From: Closterium sp. NIES-65
Lineage: Eukaryota; Streptophyta; Zygnematophyceae; Desmidiales; Closteriaceae
Length of the DNA: 64,000 nucleotides
Direction: 5' to 3'
Assembly: GCA_948144175.1 (NCBI GenBank)
Contig: CANXME010002463.1
Span: 1,573,001-1,637,000 of the forward strand
Part shown: piece after piece, positions 31,687-43,451 of the stretch
Position numbering within the stretch: position 1 is the stretch's first letter
Layout: each line of letters starts with the position of its first letter
Notes under the pieces: model-generated
The model's database searches: none
Told to the model about the DNA's origin: nothing
The model's input: the letters and a program-made list of their open reading frames with translations, nothing else
Position numbers and translations under genes: made by a program

Positions 31687-33766
31687 CTACGACACATAAT
31701 TGGCCAAACAACCCTTAGTAGGGCACTCATCGGATTCACTCTCCAACTCATCAGACTCATCGAACTCCTGATGGTCATCTTTGGAGGATGCTTCATCTTC
31801 CAGGAGGCATTCCAGGCCGCAAGATGATAGACGGAGCCCATGCCTGCCCCACTTCCAGGACTTCTTTTCCTCATCGTAGGCCACTTCATTCCCGCACATG
31901 ACATCTGCAATGGCATCAAAGGCCAGCTTCTGAATTCGGCGCACAGAAGCGCCGTCCTCGTACGGAGGGTTGTAGAGTTTCCCCTTGCACACCTCCCAGT
32001 TGATAATGGCGTCCGTGATCTGCGACGGCAAAAAAAAACACACTTAGAACGGAGGCTTGTACGGACGTGGCTACAACAAATGTGCGCAACAGTGTAAACG
32101 TACCAGGTGCTCGAGCCACGACATGTGGTAGAGCTTTAGAGTTGTTTCTTTGTCAGAGCGCTTCCCTCTGAACGCTGCGATGGCACATGCCGAGAACGCT
32201 CCAGAAGCAAAGGGCAGTCCTTCCTTGCTGATGTGCCAATTGCACAAGGCAGGTTCCGCTGCGCACGTGGAATATAATATGGGTACAATGATACCGCGCA
32301 TGGGGGAGGGAGAGGGTTCAATGGCCGTAGTGGTCCACTATGGCATGGCACTCATGCCGGCCCTCAATGCACCGACCATATGACACGCGTACACGCACCA
32401 TCGTCTGTGACGGGAACGCCATATCTTTTTCGGGCACTCTCCCCAGTGCGCTCCTTCTTACGAGCCCAAGGACTGGCTCGGTCCTCGTCGTCACGGAATA
32501 GACCCATCCGGGGAAGAAAAACTCCGCGAGCGCGACCGGCCAACCCTGTTTTGTGCTCTGACAAGGTCTTGTTCCGATCCTGCCTTCGAGACTTATCCGC
32601 GTCTAACGCCAGTGTCGCAGTTTTGGGAGGAATGGTGGACATGACATGGCAGACGCCGGCGTTTTTGGCGTCGCGGCTCGGATAGAAGTCCATCTTCTCG
32701 TTCGGGGCTTCTAGAAATAGATGATCCTTTACCAGGTCGCAAACACCCTGCGACAATGAAAATAGTGTTGCGGGGGGGGTGGAATATGGTGACGAAATCT
32801 GTATTGCTGTTGAGTACCCTACCATGAAGTTACCAGAGCACACTATGCGAAGCCTCACCTTCCAAGCCTTCTCTGCGGAAAGGATTTCAAGGGCGCTTTG
32901 GAGCACTAGCGACTTGTCGGTAGTCATGTGCCTCGCCACTTTTGCCGGCAACTCGTCTTCATCGTACGTGGATTCCTCGTCATCATCTGACTGGCGTTTC
33001 CGCTTCAGAGCTTCCTTGCCAAGAGTGGCCGCCGCACCCGGAGATGCCCGCTTGCGCTTGCGCCCCTCGCCAAGGGCAATGATTGTTAGTACGTGTGACT
33101 CCAGACGAGCCATTGTCTTCGCGGTATCCTTCGCAGACACGCAACGCCTCAAACTCCTTGCGTGTGACGTGGCCACCGGTTGCTGCTTTCCGCTTCCTCG
33201 AAGATGGCACTTTCGGGGCGTGCTCGTCCTCTGATCCGTCTTCCCCACACGGATCGTTGCTTGACGACTGACCACCAGCGTGTCCCTCCTCGTTGCCCTC
33301 CTCTTCGCCTTCCATTAACTCGTCTATCAAGCGTTCCTTCACGGCCTCGGTGTCGACCCCCACAGGGGGTGCGCTCGCGACAATGGGCGTGGAGGTTGCC
33401 TCCGCGTCGACGCCCCCGACAACCTTGGCGTTGCATAGCTGGAGCGGCAGTTCTTGAGCCTCTGGGACAGTGGGTGTGGAATGTAGTACGATGTTAGTTT
33501 TGCGTGCACATACGGCCTCACTCCCAGTGTCATGCATTATCACGTCAACAGCAAAGGCCATATAATTGTCACGTCGCCCAAGTGTTACCTTCGTTATGCT
33601 CTGCCTCCTTATCCTCCTTGTCACTCTTAACTGTACTAGTCTTGCGCCACTTGGGCTCCGTTACGCTTCCCCCTTTCTTCTTCCTCTCCGGGTATTGATA
33701 TGTATACGCCAACCATGACGGCGCATTCTTCGTTCGCTTGGAACGACCGCCCTCTGCAGGACTCAT
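31687..33766 (-). pseudogene. Unknown multi-exon gene X1 of the DNA-transposon block
   Basis: Exons can be traced by GT-AG sites. Exon a is 33766-33589 (MSPAEGGRSKRTKNAPSWLA, basic). Exon b is 33461-32859, acidic then a coiled-coil-like segment with HVTRKEFEAL and MARLESHVLTIIALGEG; one base is out of frame near 33140. Exon c runs from 32747 (GVCDLVKDHLFLEAPNEKM). A later exon ends at 32104 (LKLYHMSWLEHL). The last exon is 32019-31687 (ITDAIINWEVCKGKLYNPPY to an acidic tail, TGA or other stop at 31687). The junction near 32390-32340 is unresolved. I do not recognise the family; it looks like a nuclear accessory protein. It is transcribed away from the ULP1-like gene's start. Confidence 0.5.
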
Positions 33767-34384
33767 CTCGACCTCCAGCGGAGACAGAATCAAAGACCAC
33801 ATACACCGCGGGCTCGAAACTGCGTGGGTAAAAACCAGCTTGGTGTTCTACTCACGCTCGCACGAGTCCCATCACCACCCTCGAGGATATCGCGATGCCT
33901 GCTACCGGGTTTGCAGGCCACATAAATTGCCCCAACTTATTGGCCACGCGCACACATGTACACATGTCACGGTTGGAGTGGCCAGGTGGATTACCATTCA
34001 ATGTCAGCCATACTTTGCACATGGAAAATGTGGTCGTGCCACGATCGAGACACCCCATGCTCGTCCTCGTCTATGTTAGACGCGATACACCACACACCCA
34101 CAGCATCATTTCACCACTTGCGACATCTGCTTCTTACCACATAAGTTCAATCACAAACTGATGCTGTACCACTTACCACAATGGTTTTTCCATGTTCTAC
34201 ATCTGTCCCCGTATACGGTGATGCGACATATATTTACAGCGTCCAGACTGAGACATTTCACATGTCGTATTACATTCAGCAACCTCCAAACCACGCCAAA
34301 CTAACCTGCACCCGTACCCAGGCCTGACAAGATCAGCACTTATCTAAAACATCGGTTGGTCCAATGGCTTCCCTATTCATGGCT
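33767..34384. other. Intergenic stretch between X1 and the ULP1/AP2 gene
   Basis: No coding signal seen. It would hold the promoter of X1 and the 3' end of the gene to the right; both are on the minus strand. Confidence 0.4.
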
Positions 34385-36080
34385 TCATGCAGCAGTGTCA
34401 TCATGGTTGACCTCCTCCCAGTCATCCTCATCCTCTATGCCATCGCCCTCTGGTTCATATACAACATCATCGTCAACGGACTCCTCGTGTGGATCCTCAG
34501 GTTCTTCAGCCATAGGGTGGTCCTGTGTAGCGGGCGTGGTCGCCTCCACCTCCTCCACGTCATGCATGACTCGGGAGACCCGCCCCTTTCGCCGCGAACG
34601 GGCCTCGGGCGGCTGGGCATCATCTAGACCCTCCAGAGCGGCTCTCCACTCCTTCCATCTGTTCCAGCGCCTGTACTTCATGAGAAGCCTTAGGCTCTCC
34701 TCAGTGCAGCCGGCTAGCGCCTGCCTCTCCCCGTCGGACAGCTGCACCGTGCAGCTGATGCGGGAGTTAGGGCGAAGGACAACGGCCCCCGCAACTTATG
34801 CGTAAGATGCCTCATCCTTGTCCTCGTACGACCCCATACAAACCTGCTGCCAGCGAGCAGATATGATCCGCACGTAGTACCTCTGCTTCGCTGCGTTCCA
34901 CATAACTCCCGTCCTTCCGCTGCTTGCGGCCCTTCCGGGGTTACCTGGAGCGGCAGGCACGGGAGTCGAGGCGCGGCTGCGCAAGGCCAGTGCAAGGTGG
35001 CCGCGCTCTTGATGCCGGACCACAGCAAGTGTCGCTTCGTCGGCAGGTACCACGCCATCTTTGGTGACAGGTGTGCGCGGTGCAGGGCAGGGAGAGATTG
35101 CAGGCACTGCCGCCAGTGCACGAGGCTGAGGAGTCCTCGCGCTCTCTATCTGGCCACTTCCGTCCGTGGCCTGCTTCCGTGGAGTCGCCGTCGGCACCAA
35201 CGTTTCGGCCACGGCACCGAGGTGTTGGCGCACTCCTGCGTCCAGCTGCTCCGACGTCACGCGTTTGCTGATGGCCAGATACTCGATCTTGGCCGTAAGA
35301 ACCTGTATGTCATGCTCCAGCACTACGAAATTTTGTTTGTGGTCGAGTAGCTCTCTTCGGATGTCCACGGGTGGGTCGACGCACATGTACCCGTTGTCGT
35401 CGATAACGGGAACAGGCTACTGAGGGATGCGGAGACCCTGGCGCTGCAGCTCGGGTATCAGCGTTCCCTCGGCATGAGAACAAAGATCTGCACACATCTT
35501 GTGGCGGTACCTCTCCACGCTCACTCCCTTAAACAATATATACTCACACACAGTCACGAACCCGGATGTAACCAGAGCTTCGAGATACTGGCACATGTAC
35601 ACACCGCAGTCCCAGCTGTTTGGTTGTTTGGGGATCTGGTGACCCTACGCACATTTCAGCTCCGAAGATCAAAGTCATCAGAATAAGCTACTGTAATAGC
35701 AACAAATTAGATGAGTTTGAGCCAGCGTCGATCCAGGGACTCACCTCCATGGTCACCGTTGTGGCTTTGATAAGCGCATGTCTAGCCGCCTCTTTGTCCA
35801 CCTCCGGATGATTTGGTTGGCACATGAGGTGTAGTAACCTGCATCCGTTCGACGGGGGGAATGTAACAGAGCTGAAGAGGCTGTGTGTCAGCCTTCTCTA
35901 TTCCGCCGACGGCGCACAACGCTTCAGGCCCATTGTTGTAAGCCGCGATTGGGAGCCAATGCAGCTGGGATACGATGTGAATGGCGACGAGTGGGCGTAC
36001 ATCCGCCGTACTCGGTCCGGCCGCATAACACCCGAGGTGATGCCGATCTACATGACAAATAAATGTCTCCGCCATATGGA
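34385..36080 (-). pseudogene. ULP1-like cysteine protease with C-terminal AP2-like domain (gene X2)
   Basis: In minus sense, an upstream exon contains LHWLPIAAYNN (a possible catalytic HW, near 35935) and an exon with PEVDKEAARHALIKATTVTME ends at a GTGAGT donor near 35748. A third exon reads QPNSWDCGVYMCQYLEAL at about 35625-35570, the Gln-Asn-(x)-Asp-Cys-Gly box of C48/ULP1 SUMO proteases, followed by VERYRHKM. TAG at 35417-35419 interrupts; reading goes on with a coiled-coil-like segment. A GVMWNAAKQRYYVRI...MGSYEDKDEASYA block at about 34900-34800 resembles an AP2 DNA-binding domain, broken by TAA at 34796-34798. The frame then ends at 34385. Whether protease and AP2 form one protein is inferred. 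Confidence 0.55.
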
Positions 36081-36127
36081 CTTGAGTAGTTGGTGCCAAT
36101 TAAATATCTCTGTGATACTCTTTATTG

Positions 36128-37022
36128 TTCTGTGCAGCTGTTCACACAGTTCATGCTTGGCCTCAACGCTGCGAAATCGGCCGAGGCCCATGACATCGCC
36201 GTCCTTGTGTCCTCGCGTAGGCACAAGCTCACATGGGGAGAGGGCAAGCTGTAGACGAATGGGCCGTTCCTGGAGCACCACCTAACCCATACTCGCATTG
36301 TGCAGCTGCATGATACTATTCCGGACGTGGGGAACCCGGTGGTGCAGGGCATTGTTGCATTCTTTAAGTCTGAATTCCGTTCAATGTGGGTGGACCACCA
36401 GACGCGCTTCATGACGCGCGTGCCTCCAGCATAGGTGTGGAAGAGTAACTCTCCTTGGGCCGCGAAGACATTGCAGTGGATGTACGAAGCGCTTTGGGGG
36501 GTGGCGACATCCCACATTCAGCTCACGTTTTGGCGCACTAGGTGCGTCCCGGACGATTGGTTATCTCAGCTTCACGCGATCACCAGCGACATGCATGTCG
36601 AGGTTGTGGAGCAACTCGTTGCTAACCTCATGGGCCTGCAGAGGAAGCTGGAGAAGTTGGACCTCCCTGACAGCGTGCTGGAAGCAATGGACTATGCGAC
36701 TTGGGATGACGAAGTTGACGAGGTTACGACCGAAGGCGTTCTTGAGCCGGTCATCAGTCTCGTAGATGATACAAGCAGTGACGGCCGCGTCTCATGGGAT
36801 GACATGGCTCGCCGCACGTTCATGCGTATGGCATCTTTTGCCTACACAAGGCTTGCCAGCGCAAAGGGAGTTGCTCCGCGTGACGTTGTCACGCTTAAGC
36901 GCCTGGGGAACCCGGACCTTGTGGACCGTCTGATGTGCACACCAGAGAAGAAGGTGCGGAGGCAGTCCTACGCGCCTTCGCCGTCCATATCTCCAACGGC
37001 CAGCGAGGAGATATGCTTCTAG
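36128..37022 (+). pseudogene. Unknown gene Y of the DNA-transposon block
   Basis: A plus-strand exon opens after a CTGTGCAG acceptor at about 36137 with LFTQFMLGLNAAKSAEAHD and stays in one frame to the stop at 37020-37022, except for TAG at 36252-36254 and at 36432-36434. Segments include FFKSEFRSMWVDHQTRFM, WMYEALWGVATSHIQLTFW and a C-terminal acidic then Ser/Pro-rich tail. No family is recognised. It starts head to head with the ULP1-like gene. Copia D is inserted 27 bases after its stop codon, so its 3' untranslated region is displaced. Confidence 0.5.
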
Positions 37023-37049
37023 TCCCCTTCGACATCCCTGTGTAGCGTT

Positions 37050-37176
37050 TGTGAGAATAACAAGTAATGATTGCATTGAGCAGCATGAGGAGTACAAGTA
37101 CCAAACCCTAGAGTGTTGTACCCCATATAAGCTACCCCACTACAGCCTATATAGACTAAAGCATATAAGTTTGACA
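37050..37176 (-). repeat. 3' LTR of copia D (127 bp)
   Basis: TG...CA ends in element sense; a polypurine tract complement (CACCCCCATAGG) follows at 37177. Confidence 0.92.
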
Positions 37177-37413
37177 CACCCCCATAGGCAAAGTGTGAGA
37201 AAAAGGGGTCACAAGACCAGTCAAGCAAAGCACAGCAAGCTCAGGGTGGATCACAACGTCACCACACATTCTGAGCACAAGTTCAAGGGCCACAAGGCCA
37301 GTTCACATGCAGGTGTATATATATAAAGCTAAACATGCAAGTGCAAGTATATATAGGTCAAGGTACAAGCAAGGTCAAGAAGTGAGCAAGTGAGGCAAAG
37401 TAGGTACAAGACC

Positions 37414-38805
37414 TCACAGAGTACAGAAGCGCTGATGATCACAAGGCGCAGGTGCCTTGGTGAAGATATCAGCAGTGTTGGCCTGAGAGGCCACGTAAGC
37501 AAGTCGTAGCTGACCATGCTGCTGCAGCTCACGAGCAAGGAAGTAGCAAAGAGCAATGAGCTTCGTTCTGTGCTCCAGTTTGTGCTCACGACATAAGGCC
37601 ATCATGACCTTGTTGTCTACGTACAGAACTGGAGGAGAACGAGGCGACTCTCCGAGGTCAGTCAGCAAGTAGGTGAGCCAGCATAACTCCTGTGCAGCCA
37701 TGGCCCCTACGTAGATCTCAGCCTCACAGCTGGAGCTGAGAACAGAAGACGAGCGGGTAGACTGCCACAAAACAGAACCGGAACCAAGGCTGAAGGTGTA
37801 ACCCTGTGACGACCGCTGTCTAGCCAAGTCGTCAACCCAAGACGCGTCTGCGTGACCACTGAGGACCACTGGACTCCGCCCTCCAAGCACAAGCCCCATG
37901 CCCGACGTACTGCACAAGTAGCGCAACACCCTCTTCGCTGCAGCCATGTGCTCTGGTATGTGTCTCCCAGGAGCAACATAGCATGCGAGAATGGTAAGAG
38001 GGTATGCAAGGTCAGGTCGTGTGCAGGTCATCAGGTACATGAGGCAGCCAACAAGCTCTGGATACGGACCACTCGACTCTACGGACTCATCCGAAGGCAG
38101 AGCTGAGAGCGAGTGGCGAGTAGGCAGAGGAGTGGCCTGAGGCGAGGAGTACGTGAAGCCGAAGCGCTGAAGGACTTGCTGCACCATGTGTGACTGAGTC
38201 AGGGTAATGGTGCAGCGTGCTCTGTCCCGGGTGATCTGCAAGCCAAGGTAGCTGCGCAGTTCACCCAGGTCAGTGCACGTGTGTCTCTTTTGCAGCTCGG
38301 ACTTCACGTGGGCGAGTCCAGCAGTGTCAGCTGTGGCAAAGACCAAGTCGTCGACGTACACGAGGATGTAGAGCGGCGGCAGAGAAGTGTCGGTGCACAG
38401 AAACAGCGACGGGTCGGCAGTAGAGGGAGCAAACCCAAGAGCCGCAAGTGTATTCCTCAGTGTGTCGTGCCACTCACGCGGTGCCTGGCGGAGACCGTAG
38501 ACTGGCCGTCGGAGGCTCCACTGGGTGCCAGGAGGAAAAGTCCCAGTGAAGCCAGGTGGGCGGCGCAGCCAGATCTCCTCGTGCAGACTGCCCTGCAGGA
38601 AAGCAGTGCTGAAGTCAAGAGAGTGTAGCTCGTAGTCACGGTGAGCAGCTACGTGCAGCAGTACCTGAAGAGTGGTCATCTTCGGGGTGGGAGAGAAGGT
38701 CTGAAAGTAGTCAACTCCCTGCCGCTGACTGAAGCCACGAGCCACGTAACGCGCCTTGAAGACAGGCGGAGAACCCGGTGGCCGCTTCACCCTGAAGATC
38801 CACAT
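37414..38805 (-). CDS. pol: Copia D reverse transcriptase and RNase H (463 codons)
   Basis: Open frame from GMWIFRVKRPPG through the DFSTAFLQG block, YGLRQAPREWH and YVDDLVFAT, then RNase H with LVGCLMYLMTCTRPDLAYP, DASWVDDLARQRSSQG, CEAEIYVGAMAAQELCW and YVDNKVMMALC to the C-terminus. The natural start would be further upstream, but TAG at 38866-38868 (Trp in other copies, MASWKS) and a deletion of about 85 codons before it cut the frame. The catalytic residues of RT are intact. Confidence 0.82.
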   Translation of the reverse strand: MWIFRVKRPPGSPPVFKARYVARGFSQRQGVDYFQTFSPTPKMTTLQVLLHVAAHRDYELHSLDFSTAFLQGSLHEEIWLRRPPGFTGTFPPGTQWSLRRPVYGLRQAPREWHDTLRNTLAALGFAPSTADPSLFLCTDTSLPPLYILVYVDDLVFATADTAGLAHVKSELQKRHTCTDLGELRSYLGLQITRDRARCTITLTQSHMVQQVLQRFGFTYSSPQATPLPTRHSLSALPSDESVESSGPYPELVGCLMYLMTCTRPDLAYPLTILACYVAPGRHIPEHMAAAKRVLRYLCSTSGMGLVLGGRSPVVLSGHADASWVDDLARQRSSQGYTFSLGSGSVLWQSTRSSSVLSSSCEAEIYVGAMAAQELCWLTYLLTDLGESPRSPPVLYVDNKVMMALCREHKLEHRTKLIALCYFLARELQQHGQLRLAYVASQANTADIFTKAPAPCDHQRFCTL

Positions 38806-38857
38806 GCCACTGACGTTGTTCGCCCCAGGTGGGGGAACCTCATCAACGTAGGATCCT

Positions 38858-41169
38858 TTAGACTTCTAGGAAGCCATCTCTGCGTCCATGGCAGCTTGCC
38901 ACTGAGAGGAGTAGGGACACTCTATCGCCTCCGCGTAAGTCGACAAGCTCAGCAACTAAGGCAGACGCAGCAGTGGTCTCAAAGGAAGGGTCAATGAAAA
39001 CATTAGCAAGGAGACGCGTGACAGTAGGACTGGCAGCACGAAGGGAGTCCGACTGCGGGTCTGCAAGAGGAGGAAGAGAGGACTCACGAGGAGAAGGTAA
39101 AGGGGCACGCAGTGGAGCAGTGGAAGGACGCAGAGACATCCGGTGCGTGCCGGGGACAGGTGGAGGACGCTGACGCGAACCACGACCACCAGTGCGAGCA
39201 GCACGGACAGGCGACGCAGGGCGAGACGCAGGCGTACGACGCTCAGCAAGACCTCCAGTAGGACCAGTGTAGGGAGAAGGAGCAGGCAGTGGGGAGGCTG
39301 GCTGTAACTGTGACTCAGACTGGACTGGGGACAGACACTCTAAGAGAGGAGCAGGACGAAGAGAGGACGGAAGACCAAGAACGTGCTCAAGGAGTGGAAC
39401 GAAGTACGGCCGCGGCCGCGCAGGGCCACCAGAACCAGCAGGAACAGCACCAGTAGCACCCTCAGCTCCAGCAGCGCCAACTCCAGCACCTCCAGTACCC
39501 TCAGAAGCACCCGCGCCAGTAGCACCTCTAGCGCCAACACCCCCAGCAGCTCCAGCTCCAGTTGGACCACCAGAAGACGCAATAGCTCCAGCTCCAGCAG
39601 CACCGACGCCAGCAGCACCACCAGCTCCAGCACCAGGAGCACCCGCAAGCCCAGCAGCTCCAGCAGCATCCTCAGGACGAGCACCTCCGGGACCCGCGGC
39701 ACCAGCACCCTCAGTAGCAGTAGAACCTCCAACACCCGCAGCACCTCCAGCTCCAGCAGCACCTCCAGCTCTAGCAGCACGGCTCCAGTGCCAAGCAAAC
39801 CACTCGCGCGGCTCTTGTGGAGAGAGGGGATCTCGCCGGGACGAAGCACCCAAAGGACCTCCAGGCCCTGTCCCGCCAGACGCCACATGAGCAGGCTCAG
39901 CACCCCCAGGCTCAGCACCCCGAGTCTCAGCACCCCCAAGCTCAGCACCCTCAGTCTCAGCACCCCCAGGCTCAGCACCCTCAGAGTCAGCAACCCCTGG
40001 CTCAGCACCCCCAGCAGCACCCGAGTCAACAGCAACCTCGACAGGCTCGACTGCGTCTACCTAGGACACACCTGAGGGGGCAAGACCCCGAGGGGGAAGG
40101 GGGTCTACCGGGGGGGGGGACCTGGCGTGAGGAAGAGCGGCGACGGGGGGAGGAGTGCAGTGCGGTAGGGGAAGAGACGCTAGTAGGGAACCGACTCGTC
40201 AAACGTGACGTCCTGAGAGGACAGAACACGGCGCGAGGTGGGGTGGTAAAACTGCCAACCAGGCGCGTCAGGGGGTAAGCTAAGGAAGACGCAGGGAACA
40301 GCACGGGGGGACAGCTTGTCCGCAGACAAGTCGCGAACGAACGCCCGAGATCCCCAGACACGGAACGCAGACGCATCGCCAACCTTCCCCGTCCATCGCA
40401 GAGTAGGGGAGGTCTCCGACATGGAGACCCGGGGCTAGGGGTTGATCTGATGCGCCGCCTACTGAATCGCGAACGGCCACAAAAAATAGGGAGCAGCCGC
40501 ATGGATCATGGACGTACGAGCGACGTCCATGATCATGCCAATGCGGCGCTCAACAATCCCATTTCGCTGTGGAGAGGCCGGAAGTGTGAACGTCTGGCGG
40601 ATGCCTCCCGCACGACAGAAGGCTCGCAGAAGGTCAGAGGAAAACTCTCCGCCTCTGTCGGAGTGCAGACGCAGAATAGGAAAGTCCGAGCCGAAACTGT
40701 CTCAGAGCTGGAGACGAGCTGCGCGGATCCAGGCGATCAACACCTCAGTGACCTCACCCTTGCTGCGCAAGGGGAGGATTGTAGTGTAGCGCGAGTAGTC
40801 GTCAACCACCAGCAGGAAGTAACGCTCATGACCTTATCCACGGACGCGGGCTGGGCCCCACACGTCCATGTGAAGCGTCTGCAGCGGAGCCTCTGTTGGA
40901 GGAAACTCAAAGGATTGAGGAGCGGCGCGCTGCCGCCCCTCGACGCAGGGAACGCAGGTAGGGGCAGGCCCCGGAGGAAGGGGAGGGAGGGACCTGGGGA
41001 GACCAGAGACAAGGATACGGGAGGCCATGCCTCGAAGACAAGGCAGGGAGGGGTGACCAAGGCGGTGGTGCCAGAGGAGAGTCTGGTGAGACTGGAGACG
41101 ACACGAGCAGGGGGCAGACTCAGGACCAGACCTGGACGCTGCAGCAAACACATGACCCGACGCAGCTAT
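38858..41169 (-). pseudogene. pol: Copia D integrase and repeat linker, frame-shifted
   Basis: HHCC motif LLWHHRLGHPSLPCLRGM at about 41080; core HMDVWGPARVRG, LHSDRGGEFSSDLL and NGIVERRIGM. Stops occur in the block FAIQ-AAHQINP-PRV (two TAG, near 40460 and 40436) and a TGA near 40705. The linker (39886-38858) is Gly/Ala-rich with GAxGVGAAGAG repeats. It ends in a deletion: the segment from LDYAASLVAE to IPRSYAE of copia A is missing at about 38940. Confidence 0.75.
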
Positions 41170-42216
41170 CTAACCAGACTCAGCGACTGGAGGAGACTCA
41201 GTAGTCAGTGTGTACAGGCTCGACCTCGGCTGACGGGTAAACGTGGCCAAGTGTTGACCCGTCCGAGCACACGTGCAGTGAGTCACTCGCTGACTCGCAT
41301 GAGTGAACTGGTCAACCCCTCTATCTAGCAGGTCAGCACCACTCACCAAGTTCGTAGAGAACGAGGGGAGGTAAAGACCTGACAGGAAGCCAAACGGGGC
41401 CGCCGGACACGGTAGCACAGTGGAGTAGTTAGCAAGGACAGGACCCCCAGAGGGGTCTGCCAGGGAGACCGCAACCGGCCGACTAAGCGGTGTGAGGGTG
41501 GTGCGGTCTCGAAAGAAGGAGCGGGAAGCACCCGAGTCAAGGGTGAAGGTGTGCAAGACCACAGCAGGCGCAGCACTAGAGAGAGCAGACGCACCAGCAC
41601 CTGGAGGAGGAGACTCACTAGCACCTAGAGCAGCAGCCTCACCGCCACTGGCACCTGGAGTAGGAGACGCACGAGCACCTAGAGCAGCAGCCTCACCAGC
41701 ACCTAGAGTAGCAGACTGGATACTGGGGTTAGGCGGCACACACAGGTGTCAGGCACGCTCAGCACTAGTACACAATGCATACATGGCAGTGAGGATAGTA
41801 TCATAGTGAAGAGCATAGATATCTACCCTCTGCCTAAGCAGCTCCAGCCAGGAGGGGAGCTCAGCCTCGTCGCCAAACTCTGTACACCAAGCGTCGCTCA
41901 GACGGGCGAAGCAGCGGGACTCTGTGTGACCAGGAGTCCCGCAAGGCTGACCAGTCTGGACACCCGTGCGAATGACGTACGGGCAGCGAGCAGTACTTAG
42001 TGACCCTCTACCCCGAGCGTACCACTCGCGAAGCTGCTGGGGCGAAAGGGTCGCGCGCGGACGATGCTGCAGCTGCACCTGGCCACTACAAGAAGCTCCC
42101 GAACTACTCACTCCAGGACGACTCCCACGACGGCCACCCCGACAACCCCAACTAGCATACCACTCACGAAGCTGTTGGGGCGTAAGGGACTCACGCGGAC
42201 GACACTGGAGCTGCAT
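41170..42216 (-). pseudogene. pol: Copia D zinc-finger and protease region with duplicated motif
   Basis: The frame 42216-41749 contains LTPQQLREWYA and, about 40 residues later, LSPQQLREWYA: the segment normally present once is duplicated. A Cys-His cluster follows (CPYVIRTGVQTGQPCGTPGHTESRC). After a TGA near 41747 the protease reads FTLDSGASRSFF with the catalytic DSG intact (about 41530). The frame ends at TAG 41170-41172, the same site at which copia A has TAG and copia B has CAG. Confidence 0.75.
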
Positions 42217-42299
42217 CTGGCCACGCCAGGAGCAGCAGTAGTAGTAGAAAGAGCAGTAGCAGCAGGAGCAGCAGTAACAGCAGTACGGGCAGGGCAGTG

Positions 42300-43060
42300 C
42301 TCACTAGTGACGAGAAGGACCGGCGTACGACGGAGGCAACTGCGGGGCTGCTACAGCGGCAGGGCGGGGCCGCAACGGCCGCTGCTGCAGTGGCGGCTGC
42401 TCCAGGGGTCAGGGGCGGCTCCTGCAGTGGCAGCTGCTCTAGTGGCGGCCGCTCCAGGGGCCAGGGGCGGCTGCAGGTGCGGCTGCTCCAGGGGCCAGGG
42501 GCGGCTCCTGCAGTGGCGGTTGCTTCAGTGGCAGCCCCTCCAGGGATCAGGGGCGGCTGCAGGTGCGGCTGCTCCAGGGGCCAGGGACGGCTCCTGTAGT
42601 GGGGGCTGCTCCAGTGGCTAGGGGCGGCTGCAGGTGCGGCTGTTCCAGGGGCCTGGTGCGGCGCGGGGTAGGGCAGGGCGTTGCGGCGGGCAGGGGCAAC
42701 GTCGCGGGCGGGGGCGACGCAGTGGGCAGGGCGATGCGGCAGGAAGCAAGGCGGGGCCGTGATGGCGACACGACGGGGCCGCGACTGCGGCCTGACAGGG
42801 CCGCGAGAGCGGCCTTACGGGGCCGCGACGGCGGCCTGACGGGGCCGCGGCCGCGACCTGACGGGGCCGCGACGGCGGCCAGACGGGGTCGCGTGCGACC
42901 TGAAGGGGCCGCGACGGCGACCTGGCGGGGCCGCGACCGCGACCTGAAGGGGCCGCGACTGCGGCCTGACGGGGCCGCGACCGCGACCTGAAGGGGCCGC
43001 GACGGCGGCCTGACGGGGCCGCGACGGCGGCCTGACGGGCCTGCAGGGGCAGCTCTCGGG
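42300..43060 (-). repeat. GC-rich repeats in the copia D leader
   Basis: Two blocks: a GGCTGCTCCAGGGGCCAGGGGCGG-like repeat on the left and a 22-bp unit with core GGGGCCGCGACGGCGGCCTG on the right (about 42765-43040). They directly follow the zinc-finger part because the Gag core is missing. Confidence 0.85.
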
Positions 43061-43299
43061 CTGATGGGCCTGCAGAGGCGGCTTGGGGGGGGGGCTGATG
43101 GACCTGCAGGGGCGGCTCGAGGGCCGTACTAGCTTGCAGTAGGGCAGTAGGGCAGTAGGAGGCAGCGCAGGCAGAACTAAGGGCGGGGTGCGCGAGGGCG
43201 CACTCGTAGAGAAAGGCGCACGTAAGGTAGGGCGCACGAGGGCGCTCCTAGCGGAATAGTGGGCCCATAGTAGTAAGCGGTCCTAGGTGGCAACCTAGA

Positions 43300-43446
43300 C
43301 TAGTGATACCATGTGAGAATAACGAGATAACGAGTAATGATTGCATTGAGCAGCATGAGGAGTACAATTACCAAACCCTAGAGTGTTGTACCCCATATAA
43401 GCTACCCCACTACAGCCTACACAGACTATAGCATATAAGTTTGACA
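43300..43446 (-). repeat. Primer-binding site and 5' LTR of copia D (135 bp)
   Basis: LTR 43312-43446 with an 8-bp duplication (AACGAGAT) relative to the other LTR. The inner flank in minus sense is TGGTATCACTAG, so only the first eight bases match the tRNA-iMet primer site. Confidence 0.88.
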
Positions 43447-43451
43447 GCGTT

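Larger units (their letters stand above)
37050..43446 (-). mobile_element. Copia element D, TSD GCGTT, gag core deleted
   Basis: Ty1/copia copy of 6.4 kb in minus orientation with LTRs 37050-37176 (127 bp) and 43312-43446 (135 bp). The size difference is an 8-bp local duplication in the 5' LTR. The duplication GCGTT is exact at 37045-37049 and 43447-43451. The leader and the zinc-finger part of Gag/Pol are present but the Gag core is absent, so it depends on another copy for particles. RT and RNase H form one long frame. Confidence 0.93.

Noticed and set aside
35824-36090. Plus-strand frame MRCSNLHPFDGGNVTEL over the first exon of the ULP1-like gene
   Set aside because: The minus strand has a possible HW motif and fits the downstream protease exons better; the plus frame has no recognised motif. 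The choice is not certain.
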